Assembly (NCBI RefSeq): GCF_019139675.1
Contig: NZ_CP077077.1
Span: forward strand, 2,852,001 to 2,916,000
Reading direction: 5' to 3'
Length of the DNA: 64,000 nucleotides
DNA from: Pseudomonas maumuensis
GTDB taxonomy: Bacteria > Pseudomonadota > Gammaproteobacteria > Pseudomonadales > Pseudomonadaceae
Below, in pieces: positions 25,837 through 34,636 of this stretch (positions are counted from its first letter, which is position 1; the number at the start of each line of letters is the position of its first letter). Under the pieces are notes generated by a model. The model saw only the letters and a list, made by a program, of their open reading frames with translations, was not told where the DNA came from and ran no database searches. The translations under genes and the position numbers were made by a program.

Positions 25837-25868
25837 GGTGCGCATAATGACAGGGCCTTATGTTGAGC
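25837..25868. other. Phage attP-type Xer site between the two prophage copies
   Basis: XerC arm GGTGCGCATAA (25837-25847), 10-bp centre TGACAGGGCC (25848-25857) and XerD arm TTATGTTGAGC (25858-25868). This is the undisturbed phage site, and it differs from dif in having a 10-bp rather than 6-bp centre. Confidence 0.85.
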
Positions 25869-25920
25869 GGCGTCCGGATAATGCCACCGGCTCCGGGCGT
25901 CGCTTAATATAGGGTCCATT

Positions 25921-26151
25921 ATGCGCATCCAACTCTCGCTCTCTGATCGCGCCGTGCGCGATGCTAAGGCCTACATGGCCAACCCTGACCCTGAGCATGC
26001 CATCGAGTCGCTGATTGATTCGTATGGCGTCCTGGTGGCCGACATTCGCAAGCTGCGCTCCAGGGTTCGTCAGCTCGATGACGAATCCGCCGAGCTGGAT
26101 GGCCTGGTTGAAAAGCTGAGATCTGTCGCCGCGCTGATCCAGGATCTCTAA
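25921..26151 (+). CDS. Small phage protein with coiled coil (copy 2)
   Basis: Identical 76-residue protein to 17725-17955. In this copy it lies 52 bp after the central phage attachment site. Confidence 0.6.
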   Translation: MRIQLSLSDRAVRDAKAYMANPDPEHAIESLIDSYGVLVADIRKLRSRVRQLDDESAELDGLVEKLRSVAALIQDL

Positions 26152-26390
26152 CAGTTGAGGGGCAAAACTCGACAGTTGAGGGGCAGCTTTGACATTTGAG
26201 GGGCCGGAGCTGAGTACCTGGTTGGGATCAGTCGCTCCGCGACCATCCCAGCCGGGGGCTCAGATGCGGCGGACAAGCGCAGCGCGTCAGTTTTCACGCC
26301 GTTTTGGCTGCTTTCCTTTGGTGTCCAACCGCTTTTGATCGACCTGCAGCGCCGTTTCCAGGGCAGATCTGATGATGACATTTGAGGGGC
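26151..26390. repeat. Iteron-like repeats (copy 2)
   Basis: The four TTGAGGGGC repeats recur at 26151-26163, 26172-26184, 26192-26204 and 26378-26390, with the hairpins at 26217-26256 and 26417-26453 between and after them. Confidence 0.75.
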
Positions 26391-26477
26391 CGGCGTCCAG
26401 GTAGTTGGCCTGTTGGCCCGCCGAAGGCGGGTGGGGGTGCTGTTACACCCCCACTTTACCGCGGTTTCCCGCGATCT

Positions 26478-26885
26478 TTAGTCTCCGAGCACGCCTATTC
26501 GCTTGTTTCCTTCGTTGCGCTCACCATTCATGTACTCCTGCATTTCCAGGCCTTGGAGAATGGAACCGATGACATTGAGGGCTATAGGTTTGTGGGTTTC
26601 GTTCAAGCTTCCGAACCGTCGCAGCAGCCCCAACATCTGTATCTCTAACCCTCGCTCTGCATCGCTCAGCAAGATCTCATCGGTGGTACACCCGAAATAC
26701 TTGGCCAGCGCTATGACCTTGTCAGGTGGCGGCAGGTTTTTGCCCTTTTCCCAGCTTGCGACCGTGTTTTCTGCCACGCCGATGGCCTCAGCCACGACTT
26801 TCTGCGACACCTTTTTGGTCGCCCGCTTGTTTCTGATGTTCTCACCGATGCTCATCGCCGTTTCATCTGAGTGCCCATGATTCAT
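26478..26885 (-). CDS. XRE-family phage repressor (copy 2)
   Basis: Identical to 18282-18689. Two repressor genes in the array may double the repressor dose and strengthen immunity. Confidence 0.88.
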   Translation of the reverse strand: MNHGHSDETAMSIGENIRNKRATKKVSQKVVAEAIGVAENTVASWEKGKNLPPPDKVIALAKYFGCTTDEILLSDAERGLEIQMLGLLRRFGSLNETHKPIALNVIGSILQGLEMQEYMNGERNEGNKRIGVLGD

Positions 26886-27015
26886 TGACTATATCTCCTG
26901 TGTTTTTGTACAGCTAATACGTGTATTAGGCTTAGCCACTACGTATTGCTTGCAAAAAGCCTAACACGTGACGTAGCCTTAGCTTCGTAGTGTATTGGGT
27001 TGACAGGGATTTGGG
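26886..27015. promoter_or_regulatory. Divergent phage promoter/operator region (copy 2)
   Basis: Same repeated TACGTGTATTA-like motifs as at 18690-18819, between repressor and replication gene. Confidence 0.6.
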
Positions 27016-28146
27016 ATGTTCATCGATTGGCTGACAATTTCGCAGGAGCACGACCATGATCTACCGATCGTGTGCGACGTTGTGACGTTGACGATCGACT
27101 CGAACACGAATGAGGTGCTGAGCACCAAGCAGCCTCGCTTCAAGCACGAAGCAAGCTATTCGACCTCCGTCACTGTTCATGTCCAAGGCCGAAAAATCCG
27201 AGTCGAGGGCAATCCCAGCAGAGTAGGGCGGCTGGACAACCTATTCGGCTTCACCACCATTGAGCAGTGCGTTGCCGTCTACAACGACCTTCTTCGCGAA
27301 TACGGGCTGCCTGGCTTTACTCGTTGTACTCGGCTCGATATCCGTCAGGGCGCTTCGGGCGCAAATTCCGGCGACCGGATTGCCGACGGCGCAAAAATCG
27401 AACGTATCGACCTCACAACGAACGTTGCGTTGGGTGAAGGCAATGTTTTGGCTTACTTACGCGGTGTATCTAGCCAACGTATCGGCCACTCCATCGGTTT
27501 CTTGTATCCCAATGGTCGCACTGTTGCCTGGACTCCGAAAGGAAATGGCCAGGGTGGCCGCCTGCAATATAGAAAGGCTTATGACAAAGCCTTTGAAATG
27601 GATCAAAACTGCCTCCCAAAAATCAAGCGTATTTATGGTGAAGAATCGCCTGAATATCAGTATGTCCAGCGCGTTCGTGATTACTGCGCTACTGAAGGTG
27701 TAGTGCGCCTAGAGCAAGAGCTAAAAAGCGAATTTTTGCAGCGCGAAGCCCTTTGCTACTGGGGCCTATTTGATGAAGGGCGTTTAGCCCAGCTCCACTG
27801 TGAGTTTCTTAAAATTGATGAAAAGCTGAAGGTGACTGCGATGGATATCGTTAGCATTAGCGAGCAGCTGTTGGCAGAGAAAATTGTTGATACCACTCGC
27901 GCTGCAAATACAACTGCCCTTTATGCCATTCAATGGATGCATGGCCAGCGCTTCGATTTCAAGAAACGACAAGTACAAGACCATGCAGCTCGTCTTAATC
28001 GTATCGGCATCAACATTCGCAATGCATGCGATACCAGCCGATTCGCGCCAATTTTCGTCCGCCAGTGCCGCGAAGTCACCAAGTCTACTTTGGCTGTTCC
28101 GTCCTGGTATCAACGCCCTAATCACTTGAGGCAGGTTGCGGCATGA
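27016..28146 (+). CDS. Inovirus replication initiation protein (copy 2)
   Basis: 376 residues, identical to the product of 18820-19950. With two origins and two initiator genes in tandem, nicking at one origin and termination at the next would release a complete phage circle, as shown for CTX phage arrays (family knowledge). Confidence 0.88.
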   Translation: MFIDWLTISQEHDHDLPIVCDVVTLTIDSNTNEVLSTKQPRFKHEASYSTSVTVHVQGRKIRVEGNPSRVGRLDNLFGFTTIEQCVAVYNDLLREYGLPGFTRCTRLDIRQGASGANSGDRIADGAKIERIDLTTNVALGEGNVLAYLRGVSSQRIGHSIGFLYPNGRTVAWTPKGNGQGGRLQYRKAYDKAFEMDQNCLPKIKRIYGEESPEYQYVQRVRDYCATEGVVRLEQELKSEFLQREALCYWGLFDEGRLAQLHCEFLKIDEKLKVTAMDIVSISEQLLAEKIVDTTRAANTTALYAIQWMHGQRFDFKKRQVQDHAARLNRIGINIRNACDTSRFAPIFVRQCREVTKSTLAVPSWYQRPNHLRQVAA

Positions 28147-28373
28147 AAACTGTCAGCTTCCAGGGCGTACAGCTTACATCTGGTCAACGGCACAGGCTGG
28201 AACAACAGCGCCGGATTCAAAGCATGTTGAATCCAGTATTAGCCGATCAAGTTGCTCAGACCATTGCAGTACTTGAGGCTCGAAAAGAGCAAGGCATTCA
28301 ACCTGAGAGGCAGTGGATGACTGTCAGCGATTCACGGGGAACAGTCTCCATTGCTGAGTGGATGGGTTACTAA
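28143..28373 (+). CDS. Small phage protein of unknown function (copy 2)
   Basis: Identical to 19947-20177, with the same ATGA overlap with the replication gene. Confidence 0.7.
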   Translation: MKTVSFQGVQLTSGQRHRLEQQRRIQSMLNPVLADQVAQTIAVLEARKEQGIQPERQWMTVSDSRGTVSIAEWMGY

Positions 28374-28446
28374 ATTAATTCCGCCCAAAAGGGCAAAACT
28401 TAGGTCAGCCATAAGATGCTGACTGCCGATAGGAGAGGGCTGCACC

Positions 28447-28731
28447 ATGTCTAATGCAAATACCATCACCGTTGAAGTCACAGGCCAGTATCGTACCGGC
28501 ACTGCGGCAAAAAGCGGCAAGCCTTACTGCATGTACACTGCATTTGTCCATCTGCCCAATATCCCGTATCCGCAGATGGCTGACTTTTACGCCGAACTCC
28601 CTAATCAGGTACCTCAACCCGGAACTTACGAGTGCGATGTTATTTCCAGCGTTCGTGATTCTCGACTGAGTTTTGAGGTCGATCCTCGTCAAGGTCGCCG
28701 TGTAAGTACTGCTCAGGCTAAAACTGCCTAA
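28447..28731 (+). CDS. Single-stranded DNA-binding protein (copy 2)
   Basis: Identical 94-residue protein to 20251-20535, coupled by one-base overlap to the next gene. Confidence 0.78.
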   Translation: MSNANTITVEVTGQYRTGTAAKSGKPYCMYTAFVHLPNIPYPQMADFYAELPNQVPQPGTYECDVISSVRDSRLSFEVDPRQGRRVSTAQAKTA

Positions 28732-28958
28732 TGTCTGGTTTATTGCATTGCCCTGGAGAGCTTGTAGTTCAGAGCGGTGCATCGCCCGTGTGCTCGGTTG
28801 ATTGGGTGCTTGTTCCATACATTCAACCATTTGACCCTTCACAGCTTGATCCAGTTATTTTGGGGCAAGCATTTGGTGCCGGTTTTACTTTGGTCGGATC
28901 TTTCTTGGTCATGTCCATAGGTGTCCGGGCCTTATTAAATTTCATCAAGCAATCATGA
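28731..28958 (+). CDS. Phage minor coat-like membrane protein (copy 2)
   Basis: Identical to 20535-20762; one membrane helix near the C-terminus. Confidence 0.7.
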   Translation: MSGLLHCPGELVVQSGASPVCSVDWVLVPYIQPFDPSQLDPVILGQAFGAGFTLVGSFLVMSIGVRALLNFIKQS

Positions 28959-28969
28959 GGATTCAAAGT

Positions 28970-29194
28970 ATGTCGATCAAAAAACTGTTCGCTGCCGCTA
29001 CCGTTACCGCAACTGTTGTTGCCGCGCCGGGTGTCTTCGCAGCGGAAGGAACCGGCTGGGATTATTCCCAGATGACCTCTGCTGTAGATTTCAGCACCAT
29101 CACTACGGGTGTTTTGGCTGTCGCCGGTATTCTTGCAGGCGTTTATGCCGGTATCAAAGGCGCTCGCATCGTTCTCGGTTTCCTGCGCAGCTGA
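28970..29194 (+). CDS. Major coat protein precursor (copy 2)
   Basis: Identical to 20774-20998, including signal peptide and ribosome site. Confidence 0.93.
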   Translation: MSIKKLFAAATVTATVVAAPGVFAAEGTGWDYSQMTSAVDFSTITTGVLAVAGILAGVYAGIKGARIVLGFLRS

Positions 29195-29212
29195 GGTTGT
29201 TTGGGATGATCT

Positions 29213-29238
29213 GGGCGTCTTCGGGCGCCCTTTTTTTT
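29213..29238 (+). terminator. Rho-independent terminator after major coat gene (copy 2)
   Basis: Same GGGCG/CGCCC stem and eight-T tract as at 21017-21042. Confidence 0.88.
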
Positions 29239-29258
29239 ACTTTTTTCAGGGGGCATGT

Positions 29259-29333
29259 ATGGATCAGCTTTATTACTTCGCCATGTTCTGTATCGGGTGT
29301 GGATGTTCTTTTGCTGTCTTCTCCGGGTGGTGA
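29259..29333 (+). CDS. 24-residue hydrophobic phage peptide (copy 2)
   Basis: Identical to 21063-21137. Confidence 0.6.
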   Translation: MDQLYYFAMFCIGCGCSFAVFSGW

Positions 29334-29336
29334 ACC

Positions 29337-30383
29337 ATGAGGATTATTTGTTCCATATTTCTCCTGCTTCTATTTTTTCTTCCTTCTGATGAAGCATTTT
29401 CAGCTTGGTCGTGCAACCAAGCTTCTGTATCTACCTATCCAAAAGAATGTGCAGCGGGTGCTGGGTCGGCTACTCCCGAAGCATTTATTGAGGCGGCTAT
29501 GGTCGCTGCTCGCACAGCTAATACTAGCTCTAGGGCCACCGACTATGCAGTCGTCGGCTGCTCTGCTACTGCTGCGGCATCAATGTACAGTTGTAAGTAT
29601 TCATACAAATATTTTGGCTCATTATTTGAAGTGGGTATTTTCATCGAGGGAGCTGCTGAGGCGTCTTGTCCTGAGACGCTTGAGTCACGCGGCTCTAATA
29701 GTTCAGTAACAAAAGCCGGAGGTAAATACTATGTTACGTGGTCTGTTCGCTCTGTTGATTCTGATATATGCCATAACTCTTGCTCTTATCTCGCGGCATC
29801 AGCCGCCGTTAGCAACTGTTACCTGGTTACAGGTTCTACAGATAGTGGCTTTTGTAACTACGTCGTGGGTCTTAATTCCGCGAGTCCTTCATGTGCTTCT
29901 GAGGCCGGATACACCGCCCCAGGGATTGGCGATTCTCTCTCCCCAAACGTTGATCCTGGCGACAGTGGCGGCGATGGCTCCGATGGCGGTGCAGGGGATG
30001 GAGGCAATACAGGCGGCGGCAACGGCGGTGGGTCTGGCAACTCCGGTTTTGATGGCGAGCTGTCTTTCTCTGCTCCTGGAGCACTAGACACTGACGGTGT
30101 AGTCAACAGTGAGCTTAATGCAGCTCACTACAAAACATTTGTAGTCGGCACGGAAGCTGACTTTAACGATTCTGGCATTGGCAAAGCTCTTACTAACTTC
30201 AGCAATAAAATTTCAGGGGCAGGGCAGCAAGGCTCTTGCCCAACGGCTCAAATTCAGTTGTTGGGAACAGTCGTCGCATTCGATGCTCACTGTGATTTGT
30301 TTTCCGGCATTTCGCCAATCCTCACAGTCGTTTTCATGGCAGCGTGGTCGTTGCTAGCTGTTCGTATTTTTCTCTCAGCTTGA
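29337..30383 (+). CDS. Adsorption minor coat protein (copy 2)
   Basis: 348 residues, identical to 21141-22187, with intact glycine-rich linker and C-terminal anchor. Confidence 0.85.
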   Translation: MRIICSIFLLLLFFLPSDEAFSAWSCNQASVSTYPKECAAGAGSATPEAFIEAAMVAARTANTSSRATDYAVVGCSATAAASMYSCKYSYKYFGSLFEVGIFIEGAAEASCPETLESRGSNSSVTKAGGKYYVTWSVRSVDSDICHNSCSYLAASAAVSNCYLVTGSTDSGFCNYVVGLNSASPSCASEAGYTAPGIGDSLSPNVDPGDSGGDGSDGGAGDGGNTGGGNGGGSGNSGFDGELSFSAPGALDTDGVVNSELNAAHYKTFVVGTEADFNDSGIGKALTNFSNKISGAGQQGSCPTAQIQLLGTVVAFDAHCDLFSGISPILTVVFMAAWSLLAVRIFLSA

Positions 30384-30411
30384 TTTTAGCGGCTAAAACA
30401 TAGGGGTCTTC

Positions 30412-30696
30412 ATGTCTGGTTTCGGCGAATGGCTACTCTCAGTTCTTCAACAAATAATTCAGTTCCTTGCTGATATCGTCATAGCTGTAGCTGATTGGCT
30501 TTGGCAGGCCATGTTGAGCCTTATAAGCTCCAATACTATTGTGGGATTGATAGAGGTTGCAGGAGGGCTTTTTGAATCTATTGACCCCTCGGTCTGGTAT
30601 TTTATGTCCATGTTTCAAATCCCTTATGGCATTACTGTAGTGCTCAGCGCTTATGTGCTGCGTTTTCTCATTCGTCGGATTCCTTTCATTGGGTGA
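30412..30696 (+). CDS. Minor coat protein VI-like (copy 2)
   Basis: Identical to 22216-22500. Confidence 0.78.
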   Translation: MSGFGEWLLSVLQQIIQFLADIVIAVADWLWQAMLSLISSNTIVGLIEVAGGLFESIDPSVWYFMSMFQIPYGITVVLSAYVLRFLIRRIPFIG

Positions 30697-30699
30697 TTT

Positions 30700-31731
30700 A
30701 TGGCTATTCATGCTTATGTTGGAAAGCCAGGGCATGGCAAAAGTTATGGCGTTGTTGAACATGTCGTCATTCCTTCTCTTAAGCAGGATCGCCATGTCTT
30801 TACCAACATCCCGTTGGCCGCAGATGAACTCTTGGCTGCATTTGGTGGAAATATCACTCAGCTACCTGAGGACTGGCATAATTTAGAAGATCTTGGCGAG
30901 ATCATTCCACCTGGTGCTGTTGCGATTATTGACGAATGCTGGAGACGCTGGCCTTCGGGGGAGACTATTAATCGTGCAAGGCTTTCAGATAAGTCTCTGC
31001 TTGCGGAGCATCGTCATCGTGTCGATGCAAAAAACAACTCCATGCGTGTTGTTCTTGTCACTCAAGACCTCTCGCAGATAGCTTCATGGGTACGCCAACT
31101 TGTTGAAACCACTTACCGCATCCGTAAGCTTGGAAAGAAGATCTACAAGGTAGACATTTACCAGGGTGCGGTTACTGGCGACTCACCACCCAAGTCAAAA
31201 TTAGTTAGGACTGATGCCGGTACTTTTAAGAAGTCTGTTTATTGCTTTTACAAGTCGGCCACTCAATCTGCATCTGGCTCAGTTGGCGATGAGTCTGCTG
31301 CTGATGGTCGCTCAAGTATTTTTAGATCTTTCGGGCTATGGTCTTGCCTTGCGGCCTTTCTGATTTTTATCGTGCTTGGGTCATACGGCGTTAAGAGCTT
31401 CTTCTCCTCTAACTCTGATCATCCCTCTCCTACAGAACCGGCTCTTCACCAGGTTAAGCAAAAGCCTATTGAGTATCCGCTATCCACTACCTGGCGATTA
31501 GTTGGCTTTGTCCACCCATCTAAGCCTGATCCTAATTCAAGGTCTATCGCTGAACCGTTGGCTCTTGTGTCTGACTCTAGCGGCAACACTCGATACATAT
31601 CATTTAATCACTGCCGCTACACGGATGATTTCACTGAGGTATTTTGCATCGTTGACGGTTCAAAAATTACTAGCTGGTCGCTTAAAAAACCTTTGCCTGT
31701 GATTGGAGGATTGATTGGGGGAGGGGGTTAG
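30700..31731 (+). CDS. Zot-family phage assembly ATPase (copy 2)
   Basis: Identical to 22504-23535; Walker A GKPGHGKSYG intact. Confidence 0.92.
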   Translation: MAIHAYVGKPGHGKSYGVVEHVVIPSLKQDRHVFTNIPLAADELLAAFGGNITQLPEDWHNLEDLGEIIPPGAVAIIDECWRRWPSGETINRARLSDKSLLAEHRHRVDAKNNSMRVVLVTQDLSQIASWVRQLVETTYRIRKLGKKIYKVDIYQGAVTGDSPPKSKLVRTDAGTFKKSVYCFYKSATQSASGSVGDESAADGRSSIFRSFGLWSCLAAFLIFIVLGSYGVKSFFSSNSDHPSPTEPALHQVKQKPIEYPLSTTWRLVGFVHPSKPDPNSRSIAEPLALVSDSSGNTRYISFNHCRYTDDFTEVFCIVDGSKITSWSLKKPLPVIGGLIGGGG

Positions 31732-31781
31732 CGTAGCGCTGCCCCCTTCACCAATTAATCCATTTTCCCCGGACGATTCTC

Positions 31782-33029
31782 ATGACTTCCTCTAATACTT
31801 TTTGCCGCTTCATCATTGCATTGTCCTTCTCGGCCTTTCTCTCGCAGGCTAATGCTGCTGAAACTACCCAGCCATTAACATTTGACTTCCAAACTATTCA
31901 GGTATCCGCTGCACTTCAGCTGCTGGCAGACTATCGTGGGCTTAATCTCGTCCTGGGCGAAGGCATTACCGGCTCGATGTCGATGCGTATGAAGGACGTT
32001 AGTTGGGACGATGCTATTGAATTTGTCACTGGTCCTCGCGGTCTTCTGTACACGGTCGATGGTAAGTTTCTTCGCGTCAGCGCATATCCGCAAACGGACG
32101 ACGATTCCGGCGGTACTTTCGGGACTTTTACAGGTCCGTCTGGCTCGCTGTCTGGCCCAGCTACACCGTCGTATAAGGTCACCGTATTAAAGGTTCGAAA
32201 CATCTCGTCGTCGGATGCCATCAAGGCGTTTCCGCTCGATCAGGGAGAAAGCTTGAACGCCGAGGAAGGCTCTTCAGTTGTTGTTGCACGTATGAGTGAC
32301 GAACGCTTGGCCGATCTGCGTACATATCTGACAGCTGTTGATTACTCGCGTAAGCAGGTGCTGATCGAGGCCCGAATTGTTGAGGTTGACCGATCCTATT
32401 CTAAGAATCTTGGTGTCCAATGGTCTGGCTCTGTTGGTAGCGGTGCCGGTGCTTTGATCGGCAGCGTTCCACTTGGCCTGACACCAGCTGCTATCGCTGG
32501 GTTTGGCATTACATCTAGGTCCTTCAATTTGGATGCTGAGCTGAATGCCATGGAACAGGCGGGTAGGGGTCGTGTAATCTCCAGCCCGCGCGTGATCATG
32601 ACTGATCGGCACCAGGCGAAGATCATCAAAGGTTCTCAGGTTCCATACCAACAGTCGGCCGGTGACGGGGCTACATCCGTCTCTTTTAAAGAGGCTGCGC
32701 TTTCGCTCGATGTCACTCCGCTTGTGAACGATACCGGGGTGCTCCTGGACGTGATCCTTTCAAAGGATGAACCTGATTACTCGAAAGCAATGAACGGGGT
32801 GCCACCGATCAACACCACGTCGCTGACGTCCCGGGTGTTTTCAGGCTTTGGCAAAACTGTGGCGTTGGGAGGCGTGTACTCTGATACGGATAGCACCGTT
32901 GTGCGCAGCGTGCCGGTTTTGGGACAGATCCCAGGGCTTAAATGGCTGTTCAACAGCAGCTCGACAGTGAAGACTGAAACCGAACTGGTTTTGTTTCTGA
33001 CGCCGCGCTTGGTAGACGCCCCTATATAA
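31782..33029 (+). CDS. Phage secretin (copy 2)
   Basis: Identical to 23586-24833. Confidence 0.93.
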   Translation: MTSSNTFCRFIIALSFSAFLSQANAAETTQPLTFDFQTIQVSAALQLLADYRGLNLVLGEGITGSMSMRMKDVSWDDAIEFVTGPRGLLYTVDGKFLRVSAYPQTDDDSGGTFGTFTGPSGSLSGPATPSYKVTVLKVRNISSSDAIKAFPLDQGESLNAEEGSSVVVARMSDERLADLRTYLTAVDYSRKQVLIEARIVEVDRSYSKNLGVQWSGSVGSGAGALIGSVPLGLTPAAIAGFGITSRSFNLDAELNAMEQAGRGRVISSPRVIMTDRHQAKIIKGSQVPYQQSAGDGATSVSFKEAALSLDVTPLVNDTGVLLDVILSKDEPDYSKAMNGVPPINTTSLTSRVFSGFGKTVALGGVYSDTDSTVVRSVPVLGQIPGLKWLFNSSSTVKTETELVLFLTPRLVDAPI

Positions 33030-33060
33030 CTCAACTAAATGAATATTTAGTATAGTTATA
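33025..33060. promoter_or_regulatory. Palindrome upstream of cargo gene (copy 2)
   Basis: Same inverted repeat as at 24829-24864. Confidence 0.7.
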
Positions 33061-33145
33061 ACTTTTTACCATTCTTGATGGAGCAGGGCATTCCTACGGC
33101 ACCTCATGCAGCGTGTCAACATTTCATAGAAATTGAGGTGACGGC

Positions 33146-33985
33146 GTGGCAGAAAAACCCAAAGAACAGATTGATTTTGTCGCCTTGGCTGAGGCTTTCG
33201 CTGAAAAAATCGCGCAATTTGTAAGTATTACGGTGCCTGTCATGGAAGCTGTGGCGAAGGTGATTCCTCAAGTTGCCCTTGAGATTGATGGGTACTTTGA
33301 AGCATACCTGAAGAAGCTGGACGCGCTTCCTGCGCAGTCGAAAGTTGCCATGGGCATTGCTGCTGATAAAGGGTGGTTTTTTGGCTGGGCTACCACCTTG
33401 GAAGACTTGATGCCGCTAATCGAGTCTATTACGAGCATCCCCGAAGAAAAAATTGATCAGTGCATGATCGACTATTATCGCTTCAATTTTGAGGATTTTT
33501 GTAAGCGATTGCAGGACAGCAATCCTTCTAGAGCCGCAGCGATTGCTGCTGCAGCGAGAGCTCATTCTGAACTCGGTGTCGATGGTTTTCTCCTCGCCAT
33601 CCCGGTCTTCATTGCACAGGCTGATGGGTGGCTCTCCGAAATCATTGGCATTCAGATGCCGCTAGGCAGGAAGCGATACCCCAAAGGTAGGCCGAGCGAG
33701 CCCATTACAAACGCAGGCCATATGCTCAAGCAAAGGTTTGAATCTGACCCGGAGTCGCTGGATCTCTTGAATCCTGTTTTCACGCTTCATGATTCTGACT
33801 TCCTCAAAACCTCAGGAGCTCGCAACCAGTCTGGAGCTTTTACGGCACTGAATCGCCACCAGGTTATGCACGGCGAATGTTCTGACTACGGAACTGAAGT
33901 GAACAGCCTGAAAGCGTTCTCGTTTTTGGTTTTTGTGGGCCTGCATCTGCAATCGATCTGTTCGGATCAGGACCTGTTGAGGTGA
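33146..33985 (+). CDS. Phage cargo protein with HEPN-type motif (copy 2)
   Basis: 279 residues, identical to 24950-25789. It ends 47 bp before dif and is therefore the last phage gene before the chromosome. Confidence 0.7.
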   Translation: MAEKPKEQIDFVALAEAFAEKIAQFVSITVPVMEAVAKVIPQVALEIDGYFEAYLKKLDALPAQSKVAMGIAADKGWFFGWATTLEDLMPLIESITSIPEEKIDQCMIDYYRFNFEDFCKRLQDSNPSRAAAIAAAARAHSELGVDGFLLAIPVFIAQADGWLSEIIGIQMPLGRKRYPKGRPSEPITNAGHMLKQRFESDPESLDLLNPVFTLHDSDFLKTSGARNQSGAFTALNRHQVMHGECSDYGTEVNSLKAFSFLVFVGLHLQSICSDQDLLR

Positions 33986-34032
33986 TCCAAGCTTCTAATC
34001 TGGCCACCCACACCCCGGCAGCTCCATACGAA

Positions 34033-34060
34033 GGTGCGCATAATGTATATTATGTTAAAT
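34033..34060. other. dif site (attR), chromosome dimer resolution site
   Basis: XerC arm GGTGCGCATAA (34033-34043), 6-bp centre TGTATA (34044-34049) and XerD arm TTATGTTAAAT (34050-34060). This closely matches the known Pseudomonas dif sequence. The XerC arm comes from the phage and the centre plus XerD arm from the chromosome, so integration rebuilt a working dif on the right side. It marks the replication terminus. Confidence 0.92.
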
Positions 34061-34103
34061 GACGTATTATGGGAGGTGACCTCCTGAGTCGATCACCTGT
34101 GGT
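34053..34103 (+). repeat. 51-bp near-repeat beside dif (left copy)
   Basis: Begins in the dif XerD arm (TGTTAAAT) and runs on through CGTATTATG…GAGGTGACC…GTCGATCACCTGTGGT. It matches 42352-42402 at 47 of 51 positions. Part can fold (AGGTGA … TCACCT). Confidence 0.85.
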
Positions 34104-34115
34104 TTGTGCCTGCCA

Positions 34116-34472
34116 TCACGCTTGAGCTGCCGGCGCCATCTCGACAACTGCACAGCGTCCCTTCGTGCGTACCTTCTGCACCAGTCGCGCCCTGTTGATG
34201 AACACATCGATCTGACAGCTGCCCGAGTGCTGCACGTCTTCCCAGTATTCCGTATGCACAATCTGCCCGTTCTGCGGCCCCGTGTAAGTGCCCGCGGCTT
34301 CACGCGTGACATACCTGAGCACGACCAGATCCTCCTCCGGGACCACCATGACCTGCCGTGGCACGCCGAAGAAATCGATCAGCTCGCCCACCGGGCGATC
34401 TTTCCAGGCGCTGCTGGCTTCCAGCGATGCGCAGCCACTGAGCAATGCAGCGATCTTACAGTCCCTTTTCAA
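34116..34472 (-). CDS. Small putative lipoprotein
   Basis: 118 residues from TTG 34472. A short signal (KRDCKIAALLSGC) ends in an LSGC lipobox with cysteine at residue 14. The mature part includes WKDRPVGELIDFFGVP, reminiscent of small outer-membrane lipoproteins. No better start is available in frame before a stop codon. Function unknown. It lies inside the putative 8.3-kb dif-flanking segment but could be chromosomal. Gap 34473-34636 shows no gene. Confidence 0.6.
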   Translation of the reverse strand: MKRDCKIAALLSGCASLEASSAWKDRPVGELIDFFGVPRQVMVVPEEDLVVLRYVTREAAGTYTGPQNGQIVHTEYWEDVQHSGSCQIDVFINRARLVQKVRTKGRCAVVEMAPAAQA

Positions 34473-34636
34473 CCCATCACAATGACGGTTTACAGGTCAG
34501 CAGCATACGATCTCGCTGCTGACCTGTTCTGCCACTGCAAATTAGCCTTCGTGTGTACACAGGCGCGGCACAATTCGAAGCAACAGTGCTACACCCTGAA
34601 TCGATAAGGGGCGCTGGTAATGCGACCTATCGAGTA

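Larger units (their letters stand above)
25837..34032 (+). mobile_element. Inovirus prophage, copy 2 of the tandem pair (8196 bp)
   Basis: An exact-length repeat of 17641-25836. All predicted proteins are identical between copies, and the stretches I compared at base level differ only in the chromosomal XerC arm of attL. Tandem arrays are known for CTX-type phages and allow replicative production of phage DNA from the chromosome. Confidence 0.95.
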
